From: Sympetrum striolatum
Lineage: Eukaryota; Arthropoda; Insecta; Odonata; Libellulidae
NCBI GenBank assembly: GCA_947579665.1
Contig: OX388341.1
Coordinates: 4,650,001 to 4,714,000 of the forward strand
Length of the DNA stretch: 64,000 nucleotides
Direction of reading: 5' to 3'
In this document: positions 10,376 to 22,384 of the stretch, in pieces
Position numbering within the stretch: the first letter of the stretch is position 1
How the letters are laid out: the number at the start of each line of letters is the position of its first letter
Program-made: the position numbers and the translations under genes
Notes under the pieces: generated by a model
What the model was told of the DNA's origin: nothing
The model's database searches: none
What the model saw: the letters and a program-made list of their open reading frames with translations, nothing else

Positions 10376-11235
10376 CTGAAATGGCATGAAAATAAGAGCC
10401 TACATATTTAATTTTACCAACAACTTACATCCATTACACATTAACGTAAGAGCCAGGATATGTATATGTCAATAAATGGCCACAGGAATCTTTTCCTTAC
10501 TCTAATTTAATTGAAATCACTTGCAAGAGTAAATATCAAGAATAATACTCAAGTTAAACATTGAAACTTTCTAAATATAATTATTCACAACGAGTATACA
10601 AATCATTTGATATTCATCTTGGAAACCCATTCAAGATATTTCTTGAGGAAGTCATTCGTGTGTTAATCTCCAAAATTAACCACAAAATTAATTATGCAAA
10701 ACAATACTTTGAGGAGGGATAAGTGTGTGAATGGTTATAAATTTATCAATAATTAAATTAAATTGCTTAATTTTAATTATTCATTTTCTGAAGCTTCAAA
10801 ACTGTTATGGAATGTATTTCAGTGACATGTTCGAGGTTGTTTTCCTATATTTACCACAGATTGCAAATATCAGATAAAACATTGATGTTTTCATGTTGTA
10901 TTATAAGTACTATTAACTACAGTGAATTCAGTACTTAAAAGTGCATTTATTATAAAAATCAATTAAATACTGACAAAAGAAACTTTGGGGGCACACTAAT
11001 ATATATATAGCATATTGTGTTAAATATTTTCCATTGAGCATGATTATCCTGAAAGAATTGAGCTTTCAATGGCAGTGACAAATGATTCCAAATTAGGTAC
11101 GAAGTGTCTTCCTCACACAGAAAAAGAATGCCTAAGATTAGACCTCAGTTCTAGCAAAAAAATTCTATCCTTTTTCTTCACTTATTACACTTTTGGTATG
11201 TTGCAGATAAAATATTGTTAAATTTAGAAGACATC
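10376..11235. other. AT-rich GR intron sequence
   Basis: No exon or repeat boundary is recognised before the dispersed repeat that starts at 11236. Confidence 0.3.
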
Positions 11236-13545
11236 TATTATATATAGACGCTTCTCCGGATTCATTCATATATATAGGGATATAGGTATATAGATAGGAT
11301 ACTAATTCACAGGCTAAACCACAAGCGTCACTGACTTGAAATTTTTATGACGTATTGGCCATATTGTGTAACTGCCAGAAAAATTGCAATTTTGAATCTC
11401 AGTGTCATGGGTTCGATTCCGGAGGGTCACAAAGTCCCAATTTTTCCCGTTTAAATGCATTGCTTTGATTGTTGGGAATTAAAAAAAAATACTTCCCAGA
11501 TAGGTAGAAAATCAAAACTCAAGGAGCTTATATTTGTCGTCATGATCTATCGAAAACGTAAATGACATTTACGGAAAATATCCAGGGTTCGATGCTAGGA
11601 TGATGCAATTATCCGCCCTTTTAAATACATGGGAGTAGTTTTTCATTATTTTTGTTAATACACTTATCGAAACTACAGGAAGTTCGTGCCTGGCTAGAAG
11701 ATATATGGTAAGAATTAGTTTAAGAAAAAATTTTCATAAGACCGTAATATTCCTGAGTTCGATGCCAGAGCACAATAACTTTTAGCTCATAAGGAATATA
11801 AGGGAAAAGTAGGACGTCGTTTGAGGCAGTTGCAGTCAATATTTCTGCTTGAATTTTCACACATAGTTAGAGATGGTAATCTTCTATTGTGCTGCATAGG
11901 AAGTATCACCAGAAAGACCCGGGTTTGATGCCGGGTGGTAAATATATCTGCCATATAAAACACATTGGGGTAGTTTTTCATAATTTTTTTCATGCACTTA
12001 TCAAAATGATAGGAACTTCTTCCTTTGCAAGAAGATGAATATTAAGACACGGTTTAAGAAAAAAAAATTATATAAGACCATGGTTTTCCTGGGTTCGATG
12101 CCAGAACACATTACAATTTCTCACATAAGGAATATAAGGGATATATATATATAGACGCTTCTCCGGATATACTTATATATATATACACTGGGGATCAAAA
12201 GTCTAAGCATGTTCCACAAGTGCCACAGCCTTGAAATTTTTACGACATATTGGCCATAACGTGTAACCTCCAGGAAAAAGCCGATATTGAACCTCGGTGT
12301 CATGGGTTCGATTCCAGAAGGCCCCAAAGTCGCGATTTTGTCCATAAGAATACATGGCGGGGATTTTCGAAAATTTTTTTGAGGCACTTCCCGGAAAAGG
12401 AAGGATTTGAAATTCAAGGGACCGCTAGATGCCGTTCATATCTAAAGGAAACCATAAAGACATCTACGAATATCATCCTTGGTTCGATGCTAGGTCGGGG
12501 CAAAAATCGGCCGTTTAAAATGCATTGTGGCGATTTTTAAGATTTTTTTTAACCATTTCCCGATGGCATAGAAACTTGAAATTCGGTATGAGGTTAGATA
12601 CCATAAAAATATATCATAATCGAATTTTACATATTCGCTGATGGTCCTTGGTTCGATCCCAGAGGGACATTTAAATTCCTCAATGCATTTCTTACGGAGA
12701 TAACGGAAACAAATTTTAGGTACTTCCCGGCACGATATCGACTTCAAACTTTGCATATAGAAAGATCAAGTCTATACAAATCAAACAGTGCATTCAAAGC
12801 TATCAATGTGTCCTGGGTTCGACACCAGGTGTCTCTGAAATCAGAAGTTAATCCGATTTCTAGGAATTATTTTGAAACCTTTGCCAATAATATAGAAACT
12901 TCAAATTCGGCATATAGATAGAGATCATAAATAACTTTCAGAAACATATTTTAGATTTCCAAAATCGTCCTTGGTTCGAATCCAGAGAGCCATTTAAATT
13001 CGTGAAAATTAGAACGTCCTTTGAGGCAGTTGTAGCCCATATTTCTGCTTGAATTTTCACACATAGTTATAGATGGTGATGTTCTATTGTGCTGCATAGT
13101 AAGTTCACAGTAAAGACCCGGGTTCGATGCCAGACGATGGAATTTCAGCGAATTTTAAGAAAAATTTCAATCCATTTTTTGCTTTTGATGGCCGTCCCGA
13201 TATGATGCCGACATGAAAATAGTGTTGTCGATCTGCTTGCGGTATGCAAGCAACATTTTACTCGTAAGGGATAAGTTGGACGTCATTTGAGGCAGTTACA
13301 ACCAATATTTCTGCTTGAATTTTCACACACAGTTAGAGATGGTGATTTTCTGTTGTGCTGCATAGTAAAAATCACCAGGAAGACCCGGGTTCGATGCTGG
13401 ACGAATAAATTGCAGCTAATTTTAAGAATATTTAAATCTTTTATTTTTCTTTTCAGGACCGTCTTGATATGTTGCCGACTTGAAATTAGTGTTAAATGTT
13501 GCTTGCAGTATGCAAGCACCAGTTTACTCGTATTTAAATAGGTAT
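11236..13545 (+). repeat. B-box repeat family, long composite copy
   Basis: It opens with the family end TATATAGACGCTTCTCCGGA, which recurs at about 12150, marking a second copy placed in tandem. GGTTCGA motifs follow at roughly 11410, 11588, 12305, 12480, 12648, 12813, 12970, 13119 and 13385; in the middle part they are spaced about 150-175 bp. Each is flanked by complementary bases that could form a T-arm-like hairpin (for example CCTGG-GTTCGACA-CCAGG near 12810). The copy closes with GTATGCAAGC and ATTTTACTCGTA at about 13260 and again, slightly changed, at about 13540. No protein is encoded. Confidence 0.8.
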
Positions 13546-14449
13546 AGTTAAATTTGCAGAACTGCAGTAGCCCCAATGGAATTGTTGGATCCCCAATAGC
13601 ACTATAGCAACACCGACTACATTTCAGCCCAAGTTTATTTATCAATCAGTTATAATTTTCAAATTATGCTCCACATAACATCCATGCCAACTTACTATCA
13701 GGATCACTATCAAAAATTATTAATCAGGAAAAAAGTAATCAGGTATTTTCAAAAACTATGCATCATTCCAAAAGAATCCAGAGCAGCTGAAAATAAACAC
13801 CATTTTTACTATCACTTTAGATATGGAAGATGATGTGATCTATAAATTTAGAATCTATCTTAAAGATTGAATCAGGTAGGTTATAATGGGGTGATGATTC
13901 TCAAACAATTATTCTTCCATGAATTTGGTGCAATTGAAGCAAGAACCTCAAATTTACGGTGAGAAAAAATCTGATCCTAATCCACTCCTACATTTGAGAG
14001 AATAACAAAAAATATTTCAGAAACTTTTCATTTTGTTGTTCTTGATCTCTTGCATAGAATAATTTCTAGTAAAACGTATTGCAATAAGCCATTGCATTGA
14101 GGAGTTTGTTATATTTTTTAGGATATGATATGTTAACTATATTTACTGTTTCCTTGTATATAATAATCACTCATTAACATGCAGAATACTGAATGAGTCT
14201 CGATAGTTAAATCGTAAAAACGTTTTCTACATTTACATTTAAACTGTGCAATCCGACAGTGGCATAATTGTAGTTTCTGCCATCCCAATCACTCAATCGT
14301 AGCTGGCAGAAATATTATCATGTTTATCCAATATTAAATAAATTCCCATTATACAAAAACTAAAGACACAATGAAATCCTACACCAAGAAGGGACCAATG
14401 AAAGAATACAAAATGGTAATAAATTTTTGAAAAAGTACAGATTATTTAC
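13546..14449. other. AT-rich GR intron sequence
   Basis: No exon, RNA gene or repeat terminus is recognised. Confidence 0.3.
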
Positions 14450-14936
14450 CTGTCTGTGCATCTTCTGGATAATGGTGAGGCGGCTTGTCAAGAGTAACAG
14501 TTCAAGAACATTACCGACAACGAAATTGTTAATGTCCAAAGAGGGAGATCTTTTGTCAATGATTCACTTGTGCCCAAATTGATAAAATCAATACTATGAT
14601 AAATGGAGATGAAATAATTTGATGAAGGTATATATGATCTACTATTTTCCTAAGGTCCATTACTGTTTTTAGCAAATATATGTGAACAGATGCGTAGTTC
14701 CTAATTTTTCTCTTACTAAGGAATCTTTTTGATGCATTCTGTTAGTTGTAAGACGAATTATATAATAATATTTTGTTTGGAAACAAATTCAGTTCCATGC
14801 TGTTTCGTAGAACATCATTTAAGTCTTGCAACCAATCTCCAAATAGCAGCAGTAGACGGATAATGAGGTGGTGAATAACAAATAATGCTATCAGACAATA
14901 CACGAGACAAACATAGGTTGGTAATATCATAGGATT
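14450..14936 (-). pseudogene. Gustatory receptor main exon, TM4-TM6 (GR-C), damaged
   Basis: From an acceptor (TTGTACAG) at 14936 to a donor (CAG|GTAAAT) at 14450, the minus strand encodes a GR-like chain. It contains a membrane segment (ILPTYVCLVYCLIALFVIHH), then LFGDWLQDLNDVLRNSME. A second segment follows (HIYLHQIISSPFIIVLILSI), then NNFVVGNVLELLLLTSRLTI, ending IIQKMHRQ. This order, with the Phe/Trp-Leu-Asn loop after TM4 and a VDHIY helix before TM5, is typical of insect GRs. An in-frame TAA (after NSSYN) and a one-base frameshift (after WAQVNH) interrupt it, so this copy is probably a pseudogene. The N-terminal part (TM1-3) was not found between here and the ZAD gene. Confidence 0.7.
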
Positions 14937-15550
14937 CTGTACAAGAGCATATTAAGCCAATAATCTTATTACTAAAATAAGACCCAGTAAAAATATATGA
15001 CATAGTTGAAGAATATTTCAAATCAATGGTTTGATGTGAAATATTTAATTTCATGTATTAGTAGCACATAATTTATATAAGCTAGTATGATTCCCCCAAC
15101 GAAAATGAGGGAATTAAAACTTCAAATATGTTGTAGCCAGTGGCACAGCCAGGATTTGCCAAAGGCTGCTGATAAAACCAAATATGCCTATCTTACACAG
15201 GCTAGTATATTTTTGCCCACTACAATATTTGTCATTTCTTTCAAAACTTAAAATGCTTTAAAAACTAGAGGATTTTAATGCTTATGTGGTCAACATATTT
15301 AACTTTCCAAGATAGTAGTTAACATAATTGAACTTTTGGAAACTTATCATTATTGTTGTTTGGATTTCTAGTTTGGATACTTCCAATATCTTTTAAAAAC
15401 TCATTTTTTTCTATGCTGAAGTTTTTCAGTGTTGTAGATATAAACTTTCCAAGTCTTTGAGAGTTCTTTCTTCCACGAGGTTGCCAAGCGTGAGAAGGAA
15501 ATAATTAGTTACGGTTATTTGGCAAGGTATTGGGGTATTGGTGTTCTGCG
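14937..15550. other. AT-rich stretch with a possible hAT-type terminus
   Basis: CCAGTGGCACAGCCAGGA near 15137 resembles the CAGTGGCGTAGCC ends common on hAT-like elements in insects. No partner end is identified. The rest is unrecognised. Confidence 0.3.
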
Positions 15551-16324
15551 TTACGGAGGCGTACGCAATATCGATGCTCGAATGTTTGCGCTTGGGCAAA
15601 ATCGGCCAAATTTCAATTTAAAATCTATTAAGCCAAAGAGAACAAAAAACAGTCATTAAATCAAAAGGCATTGATATCAAACGTAATAATAACAGTTTTT
15701 GTTTTCAGGTATCGAGTTAATAATTCCGTCATCCCACTAGTCACAAGTATGTCCGATAAATTCACTAGAAATTGTTTTTGAAGTATTTTAATCATCTTGT
15801 AATTTTACAATTTTAAGGCTACCAAATCACATAATAACTAATTATCGAAGAAAATTATAATCTCAGAAATTTGCATTTTGGTTTCATCGAAAGAAAGCTT
15901 ACGTATGCTTTGTTTACGTTGTACCTTATTTTCTGATACCCCTCTCGATTTCATAGAACCATTGATTTTTATTTAATTGGGGAAAGAATTGGACTGTACA
16001 AATTAGCTGATTAGTTTGAACACTTTTTAAAAGAAAATGAACATTAACAATGCCATATTTAGTATTTAACGCCGTTGAATTTAATCTACTACAATATTCC
16101 CCGTAGAGAATCAACGGGCGCTTCAGCTACTTCAGCCAGGATATAAACACTTATTCCACATTTAACTGAGATATATTTTTAACTAAATAATTAAAAAATA
16201 AAAATGAACTGAAAACTATTTATAGACGTTTCCGATATATTCTTTTCAAGGATCAGTTCATAACTCGTCAAACATTATTAGCCCTTGAAAGTTTACAGAA
16301 AACTTCGTTTCGTGCTAGCCGCCT
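15551..16324. repeat. 0.77-kb repeat, copy 1
   Basis: Runs from TTACGGAGGCGTACGC to CGTGCTAGCCGCCT and is nearly identical to 41972-42739, with only scattered substitutions and small indels. The flanks differ, so the boundaries are clear on both sides. No convincing terminal inverted repeat, poly-A tail or target-site duplication is seen. A short open stretch near the start (DARMFALG, then KSIKPKRTK) is present in both copies but interrupted here. The right end lies about 410 bp before the ZAD gene start, so it may lie in that gene's promoter. Confidence 0.8.
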
Positions 16325-16735
16325 GAGAGGTTCTCTCAAGCTTATGTGGGCCTACAAGCAATGTAGGCGCACAATCAGCCTATTGGGCGAAATACCAAAG
16401 TAATATTAATCTTCTTATTTTATTACCGTTTTGATAAAAATTCTAAGTAAATATTTCTTATTTCGTCAAACTGAAATCTATATAATTGCACTTTTGACAG
16501 CAGCCGGAAATACATTTTCATTGGATGAGTCGCCGGCGTCGCTGGCTCAGTCGCCATATGTGTATTCCTTTCAAGAGCTTGTCGTGTCTGGTTCTGGATC
16601 TAATATCTGTGTTGTGGTGTAATATTTCTGATACAATAAGATTTGTGTCGGTGATAAGCACGGATATTGTTTATTATAATTAAAAACTTAGAGAGTTCAT
16701 ATATTGGCTTCCATAATATTTTATCCTTCCCGAAG
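16325..16735 (+). promoter_or_regulatory. Probable promoter / 5' leader of the ZAD gene
   Basis: Between the 0.77-kb repeat and the ATG lies a less AT-rich patch near 16500-16600 (GAGTCGCCGGCGTCGCTGGC). An open stretch here runs out of frame into stops and resembles no family, so it is read as leader or promoter. No core promoter motif can be fixed. Confidence 0.35.
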
Positions 16736-19466
16736 ATGGGCGAAGTTGTTATTAATTCCATCTGTCGGCTATGCCTGAGAGAGACTTTTTCTCTCAGTAA
16801 TATTTTCTCCAGTCACTCTCCTTCAGGTGAACTGATTTACCAAGTATTGAACTACGTGTACGCTTTAGAGGTTAGTTTGCTGTGATATCTTTCAGATTAC
16901 GGTTGTTTTAAGTTTATCTTCCAACAACGACCACTTGGAAACGAACGAATTTGGGAATTATGTTTACTTAGCGCTTGAATTCTAGCGGGATGATAGATGT
17001 CGCTGAAACGTGTGATTGCCTTTATTGGATTAATAATTATATTTTATATTTGTTAGATTTGCCCCGACGACGGTCTGCCACCTCTAATATGTGCACCGTG
17101 CTCTTGGAAAATGCACGAATTCAACAGCTACAAGATGAATGTTCATTTTGCAAAGGAAGAGATTGTAAAATTGTTGAAAGAGATGAGGCCAGTGAGTACT
17201 CTCTCAAACAATATTAAAGTGAACTGGTTGGAATTTCATTTAAATATATATTCCAGTTCAATAAATGTACATTCGAAAAATTGTCTTACCTTTATTTGCT
17301 TTTAGGATTCTGTGGAAGATAGTGGAAATAGCGAGAATGTCGACACGCCTATAGGACCTGATGGTATACCTCCGGTGAGTTTATGGAAATGTATATTATT
17401 AAGTTATTGTTTTGAAGTTACGATCACTGTTGAAAAAGGATAAATGCGACATAAGCTGTTTTCCTAAATGCTGTGTTTATGGCCCATTTGGCATTGAGTA
17501 AAATTACTAATGGTAGCAGTACAGAAGCCTTAGTTGTCGTTACTATTTTGTATTATTTTATTATTTATAAAATATCATCTATTAATTTTAATGGTACTTA
17601 CATGTTTAATGAGTATTTGACACTTATGGTTATTAATGTTTGATTGGGAAATATATGTGTAAATTTTTATAGGTCAACATCAAAGAGGAGATAGATATAG
17701 AAGAATGGCAGATGCCAAAGGATTTGAAAAGACCAATTGATACTGAAGTGAGCATCATAATTACTATCTTTTGGTTTCAATTGAGGTTTTTGATTTCCCT
17801 AATATGATACATTGACATTACTGTTCTTTTCTTTAGGGAGATGGCCCTGAATCATTACTGCAAGCAGACGGAAACATCATGAATATTCAACAAGAGTCAG
17901 CTTCATCAGAAGTGGTGAGCATTGAATTTATTCATTAATCATAAGTATTATGCTTACTTTGAACGGAAATTAAAATCAGAATAATGCTCAAAGAATGTTG
18001 TTATAGATTTTACTTCTGAATTTTGTGATAACGTTTTCTTTTATTATTCTCAATTAATGAAAGCAACTTTTATCCAAATTAGATATCGCAAAACATTAAT
18101 TTAGAGCTGAAGCAAGAGGAGCTAGTTATGGACCAAGAGGAAGCAATTCAGGTAATTATACTCCTCGGTATTGTAATAATGTTCTAATATATATCTACTC
18201 TTGAATGTCCATTTCTCATACTTTGCTATATATTTATTTGGGTTGCAAATAGGGTTTGTGTAGTAAAGTAATTGCAACTGGGAAACCTCATGACATATAA
18301 CTATATCACTGTTGATGTCATGGAATGGAATCTTAAAAATGCTTATGATTACTGTATGTTATCAAAAAATATCTTTCACATTTTAATTTCAAAGAAATAC
18401 TCAAAATACAACTTGAGGAATAGAACGAAGAGGTATAGAAGGAATATCTGCTTAGCAATTGACAAAATATAATTATCGGTTCTGAGTATTGACTTTTACT
18501 TTTGTCTACGGTTCATTGCATATGTATTGAGAGTTTCTAAATTTTTTATTTATCTTCTTCAGTCCTTTTTTGATTTCCTAATACTGGGACTAGTTTGCTT
18601 TTTTAAATAAACTACTTTAACTTGTTCCATATTAATACTGATTACTATTTTCTTCATTTCAGACCCCTGAGTCTTCGGATTTGACGAATATGTTGAGTTT
18701 GGAGGCTTCAGAAGAAGCTGTTGGGAGTCCGTTTGAGGGAGAGAGCATTTGCTCTACTCAAAGTATCTCCGTTGAGATCAAAGACACCAATAAGGGGATT
18801 CATGAGGAAGATCTAAGAGATGATATTTTACCAGAAGAGGAATCACTTTCTTCTGAGGTGTCAAAGAGCATTCTGGATGTTAGGAAATTGGGAAGGTCTC
18901 ACTTAAAAGCCCCTTTTTCTAAGAGTGGGTTTATTTGTGATATTTGTAAAAAACGTTTTAGAAGAAAGCAGAATTTGTGGAGGCATGTAAGGGTCCATTA
19001 TGATGAAAGACCATATAGCTGTAGTAAATGTGGTAAAACATTTAAGTCTGACTATACGAAGCATCAACACGAGCTCAGGCATCTTAGAGACGAAATTAAT
19101 TCTGGTAAAAGTAAAAAGGGAACCAAAAGAATGCCATATTCTTGTGTCTTATGTGCAAAGAAATTTAGTTCTGAAATTGGGCTATGGAGACATTCTAATG
19201 TGCATAGTAGTAAATTTAAATGTAGCTCTTGTGGAAAATGTTTTGGGGATAGTGCTGCTCTTAGAAATCACTTAAGAACACATTCAAAAGAGAAGCCATT
19301 TGAATGTGACGTTTGCTTTAAATGTTTTAATCTAAAGGGTAATCTGAAGGGACATTTGCTCCTTCATTCTTCAGAGAGACCATATGTCTGTGATATTTGT
19401 GATAAGAGATTCAAAAGTAAGAAAGATAAGACTATACATGCATTATATCATTTGAGAAAAAAATAA
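16736..19466 (+). CDS. ZAD-C2H2 zinc-finger transcription factor, seven exons
   Basis: Exons at 16736-16870, 17057-17191, 17306-17374, 17673-17747, 17837-17914, 18083-18151 and 18663-19466 all join in phase 0 at canonical GT-AG sites and give about 454 residues. Exons 1-2 form a ZAD: CRLCL near residue 10, then DGLPPLICAPCSWKMHEF near 50. ZADs are arthropod zinc-binding dimerisation domains. Exons 3-6 encode an acidic linker (IKEEIDIEEW, LKQEELVMDQEE). Exon 7 holds six C2H2 fingers at about residues 277-451, for example CDICKKRFRRKQNLWRHVRVH. The product is expected to be a nuclear sequence-specific regulator; targets cannot be inferred. The start is the first ATG directly before the ZAD. No lesion is seen. 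It is the clearest intact host gene in the window. Confidence 0.93.
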
Positions 19467-19527
19467 AATTCTTACTGGCTATGTTTGTCCCTTTCGCATA
19501 GTCATAGTTTCTTTACTGAAGACTGCT

Positions 19528-19533
19528 AATAAA
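19528..19533 (+). promoter_or_regulatory. Poly-A signal of the ZAD gene
   Basis: AATAAA lies about 60 bp after the stop codon of the zinc-finger gene, a usual distance. Confidence 0.55.
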
Positions 19534-19539
19534 TATGGA

Positions 19540-20685
19540 GGAAAAAATGTTAATTTGTATTATTGTTTGCTGAATATTCCTTAATCCTTTACCTTTGAAT
19601 TGATCTGTTTTTAAATTTAATCGATATTTTATCAAAAAACTGAATGTAAAAATTTAGCAATGCAAATTTCTGCACAACGTTCTTCCTGAAAAGAGATTAT
19701 AAAAAGAGAAAATATTACCGATTCCAAGAAACACGAAATTTTTAAATTAATTACCCTTTGATAGAATTTTCTGAGCTTCAGAAAGATCTACTTTTTATAG
19801 CTGTTCTCAATTAGACAACATAAAGTAGAAGTCCAGTATAAACAGTACCGCATGTAACGATAGTCGCGTTATAGCAAGTGATCTCTTGGTAGTAGTCCGT
19901 CTCCATGCTGAAAGGACGGAATTACGTCAATTAATAAAAGTAGTCTGAAGTATCGATACAACGAGTGCCATATTTCTAACTATTGCCCTTAAGTTTCGTA
20001 ATACTGTAAGAATCAATTTAGTATAAACATTGTCTACAGTCCAAACAGCGATAGCGGATTGGTGGAACGTTTTTAGACTACAATGATTTGTAGGCAATTA
20101 TTTTATGAACACCAAACCAAATCTTCAACTGAAACCATCGTCTCCATCAATCAGTAAAAATTCCAGGTAATTTCTTCTTCTTTTCTGAAATATTTCACTT
20201 CTAATTCAAACACTTATATAAGTGTCGAAACAACTAAATGAAAAAACTAAATTCATCATCCCCGCTATAGTTTTCGTGGAGAATATTCTCATGAAAGATT
20301 CTCTTTATCGAACAGTACTGATTGCATAAATTCTGGGAAAGGACCTTGAGGTAGCAGGAACAATCCCACGCCCTTCTTTCTATTTCACTAAGAAAATAAA
20401 TATATTTTAATCTACATACATTTCAAGCATTTGGCCAAATTTTTAACCATATGAAGAAGGCAGTAAGCATATATTGAACCATCAGCATAAACTTCTATGG
20501 TCATTATAAAGTTCTCTTCAGCATTAAGATCGCCGCTGCAAAGAATTATTGTTCAGCTTAATAATATTAACTAAAAATACAATGTAACAACAAAAGGGGT
20601 AATATTAATTATAAGTTAGCTTCAGCGGCGATTGGGGAGACCTACCTCGACCACGTTGCTGGTTGCACTTCCAATGAATCTACAT
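19540..20685. other. AT-rich stretch, possible old DNA-transposon remnant
   Basis: Near 19830-19890 a run with repeated TATAA/GTTATAGC motifs resembles ends of Tigger-like elements, but no inverted partner is found. The rest is unrecognised. Confidence 0.25.
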
Positions 20686-21680
20686 CAGTGGTTCCCAACG
20701 GTGGCGCTGAGAAGTCTTATGGTGGGGTTCTGTGCCCAAGTCATATTGAGGTCCATCCGCCGCCCCCTTGAGCAGTTGGCGTATTTAATGGCCACTGAGG
20801 ATATTACTGACATCTCTGTTTCGATTCTTCAACTTTTGACGATACAGCCTTTTGGTACCAGGTGTCGGAAACATTGTGATAAATGCTTTCTCAGCTCTCG
20901 CAAAAGCTTGTGGCAGAAGGATGCGTCACGAATGGGGTTGACCTAATCCATGGAATACTGACGGAATGGAGGGGAGGGGAAAGCAAAGGGGCGGAAACAT
21001 TGTTTGCAGTGCGGTTAATATTGCGTTTTAAATGGAAATACGGACATTGTAACTGACATTAATATTCTGCATAATGGTTATTTGGCAAAAGGATAATGAG
21101 TCTCAACCCGATTAAAAAACACATATTTCCCCGAGAGATTGTTTTAAATCATCTCTACTTTGGAATATATATAGTAGTTCCAAGGATTTTTTCTGTTGAT
21201 GACACGACCCTATCAAAAACTTTTATTGCATTTCTCCATCGGCCTCCTTCCACATACACATAATGATGTTGTAAATTAGTTTTTGTTCTTGGCTGCAAAG
21301 CGCGTTCAGATTACCTATTTTGGATAGTTCGTAATTTGCAATTGAAAATTATAGGAAAAATGAAACTACGAATATGACGGAGAGGAAAATGTGGAAATGA
21401 TTAAATGGAATGAAAACAAGTACAGGGCAATGAATTGAAAGTGAAAATAATACGGTGGGTGAGTTCTAAAATGAACTGTTTAATAACCATGAGGATTAGA
21501 ACCAGGCTTAAAGGCAACAAGGCGTAGGGATGGAGCAGACATTACATTGTACATACTCTCTGCATAAGAAGGCTTGGTGACAAAAGTTTCGCAGACTATC
21601 CAGTCAGTGCCTTCAGGTCGAAGGATAAACTTCGACCCTTAAAAATTCTACCTAATGTATGATGTAAATCATAGGTTGGG
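20686..21680. mobile_element. Possible non-autonomous hAT-like element
   Basis: The left end CAGTGGTTCCCAACGGTGG and the right end, whose reverse complement is CATAGGTTCCCAACC, share GGTTCCCAAC in inverted orientation about 1 kb apart. CAGTGGTTCCCAAC is a common hAT terminal motif. The 8-bp target duplication expected of hAT elements is not clear (ATCTACAT against ATAATAAC). An open stretch inside (20632-20946) resembles no known protein. A degenerate remnant is likely. Confidence 0.35.
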
Positions 21681-22054
21681 AACCTATGATAATAACATGT
21701 CTTGCACATCATTTGAAATGGAAACAATGAGCAAACATTTATTGATATTAATGTTACTATTTTCTTTTGATATTGAAAACCTTTAGAGCCATGGTTTAGT
21801 GCTTATTTGGAAGAGTGGGACAAAATTGAATTGGAGATAGAAATTAAAATGAAGCTTAAAATTTGATAAATACAATAATAACTCTAGATAATATTGGGTC
21901 CTAATATTTTGGCTCGACAAGGAAAATCAGACGTAGGTGTCCCTTACCAACATGCCAACCCCACAATACTTGCCTCGCTTATTATAGTCATATTCAAGCC
22001 TACTTTTAAGCCAGAATAAATCCTAAAGATAATATTCTTTCTGGGAGGTACAAA

Positions 22055-22200
22055 CCCCCGCAAAAATATCTTAAATTTTTCAGAAATTAGTTTCGAGATT
22101 TTCTGAGTTTTATGTTTAGTGTGAAATATAAGGTTAGGGATACATTATTTAAGAAAAGGGTTCAGGCGCAAATCTTGCAACACCGCCGTAGCCTAGAACC
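22055..22200 (-). repeat. Inverted-repeat partner 1 of a ~145-bp pair
   Basis: The reverse complement of this block (GGCGGTGTTGCAAGAT, then AACCCTTTTCTTAAAT, then ATCCCTAACCTTATATTTCA, then AAAATTTAAGATA) matches 27835-27985 closely. The two are inverted and 5.6 kb apart. Neither carries recognisable coding sequence. Confidence 0.75.
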
Positions 22201-22384
22201 ATTACCTAGGCCTGAGCCTCTTATCCCTCAATGAAACAAGAATAACACACTCCTTCCTGCTGGCATCAACACAAGGTTCCTATGCACGTTCTTCTTAAAT
22301 CAAGCACGAGGAACTTCTCATACCTGTCACGCTTGGACTAAAAGCCGTCGAATACGTCTATTTACCTCAACTCCAGCTTGAATA

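Noticed and set aside
12305..12990. GGTTCGA motifs as real tRNA genes
   Set aside because: No acceptor stem, anticodon arm or A box at the correct distance is present; only the T-arm-like part recurs, in a 150-175 bp repeat.
12305..12990. Regular spacing of short motifs read as a CRISPR array
   Set aside because: Spacing varies from 149 to 175 bp, the intervening sequence is itself homologous between units, and the genome is eukaryotic.
16431..16622. A short open frame before the ZAD gene as an upstream exon
   Set aside because: It stops before the ZAD ATG, has no donor joining in frame, and the ZAD already begins at its expected CRLC position.
19830..20060. Tigger-like element at AGTATAAACAGTACC...TAGTATAAACATTG
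   Set aside because: The two candidate ends are in the same orientation and no TA-flanked inverted repeat could be set.
20632..20946. A 104-codon open frame as a protein
   Set aside because: It spans the CAGTGGTTCCCAAC end of a hAT-like remnant and has no domain signal.
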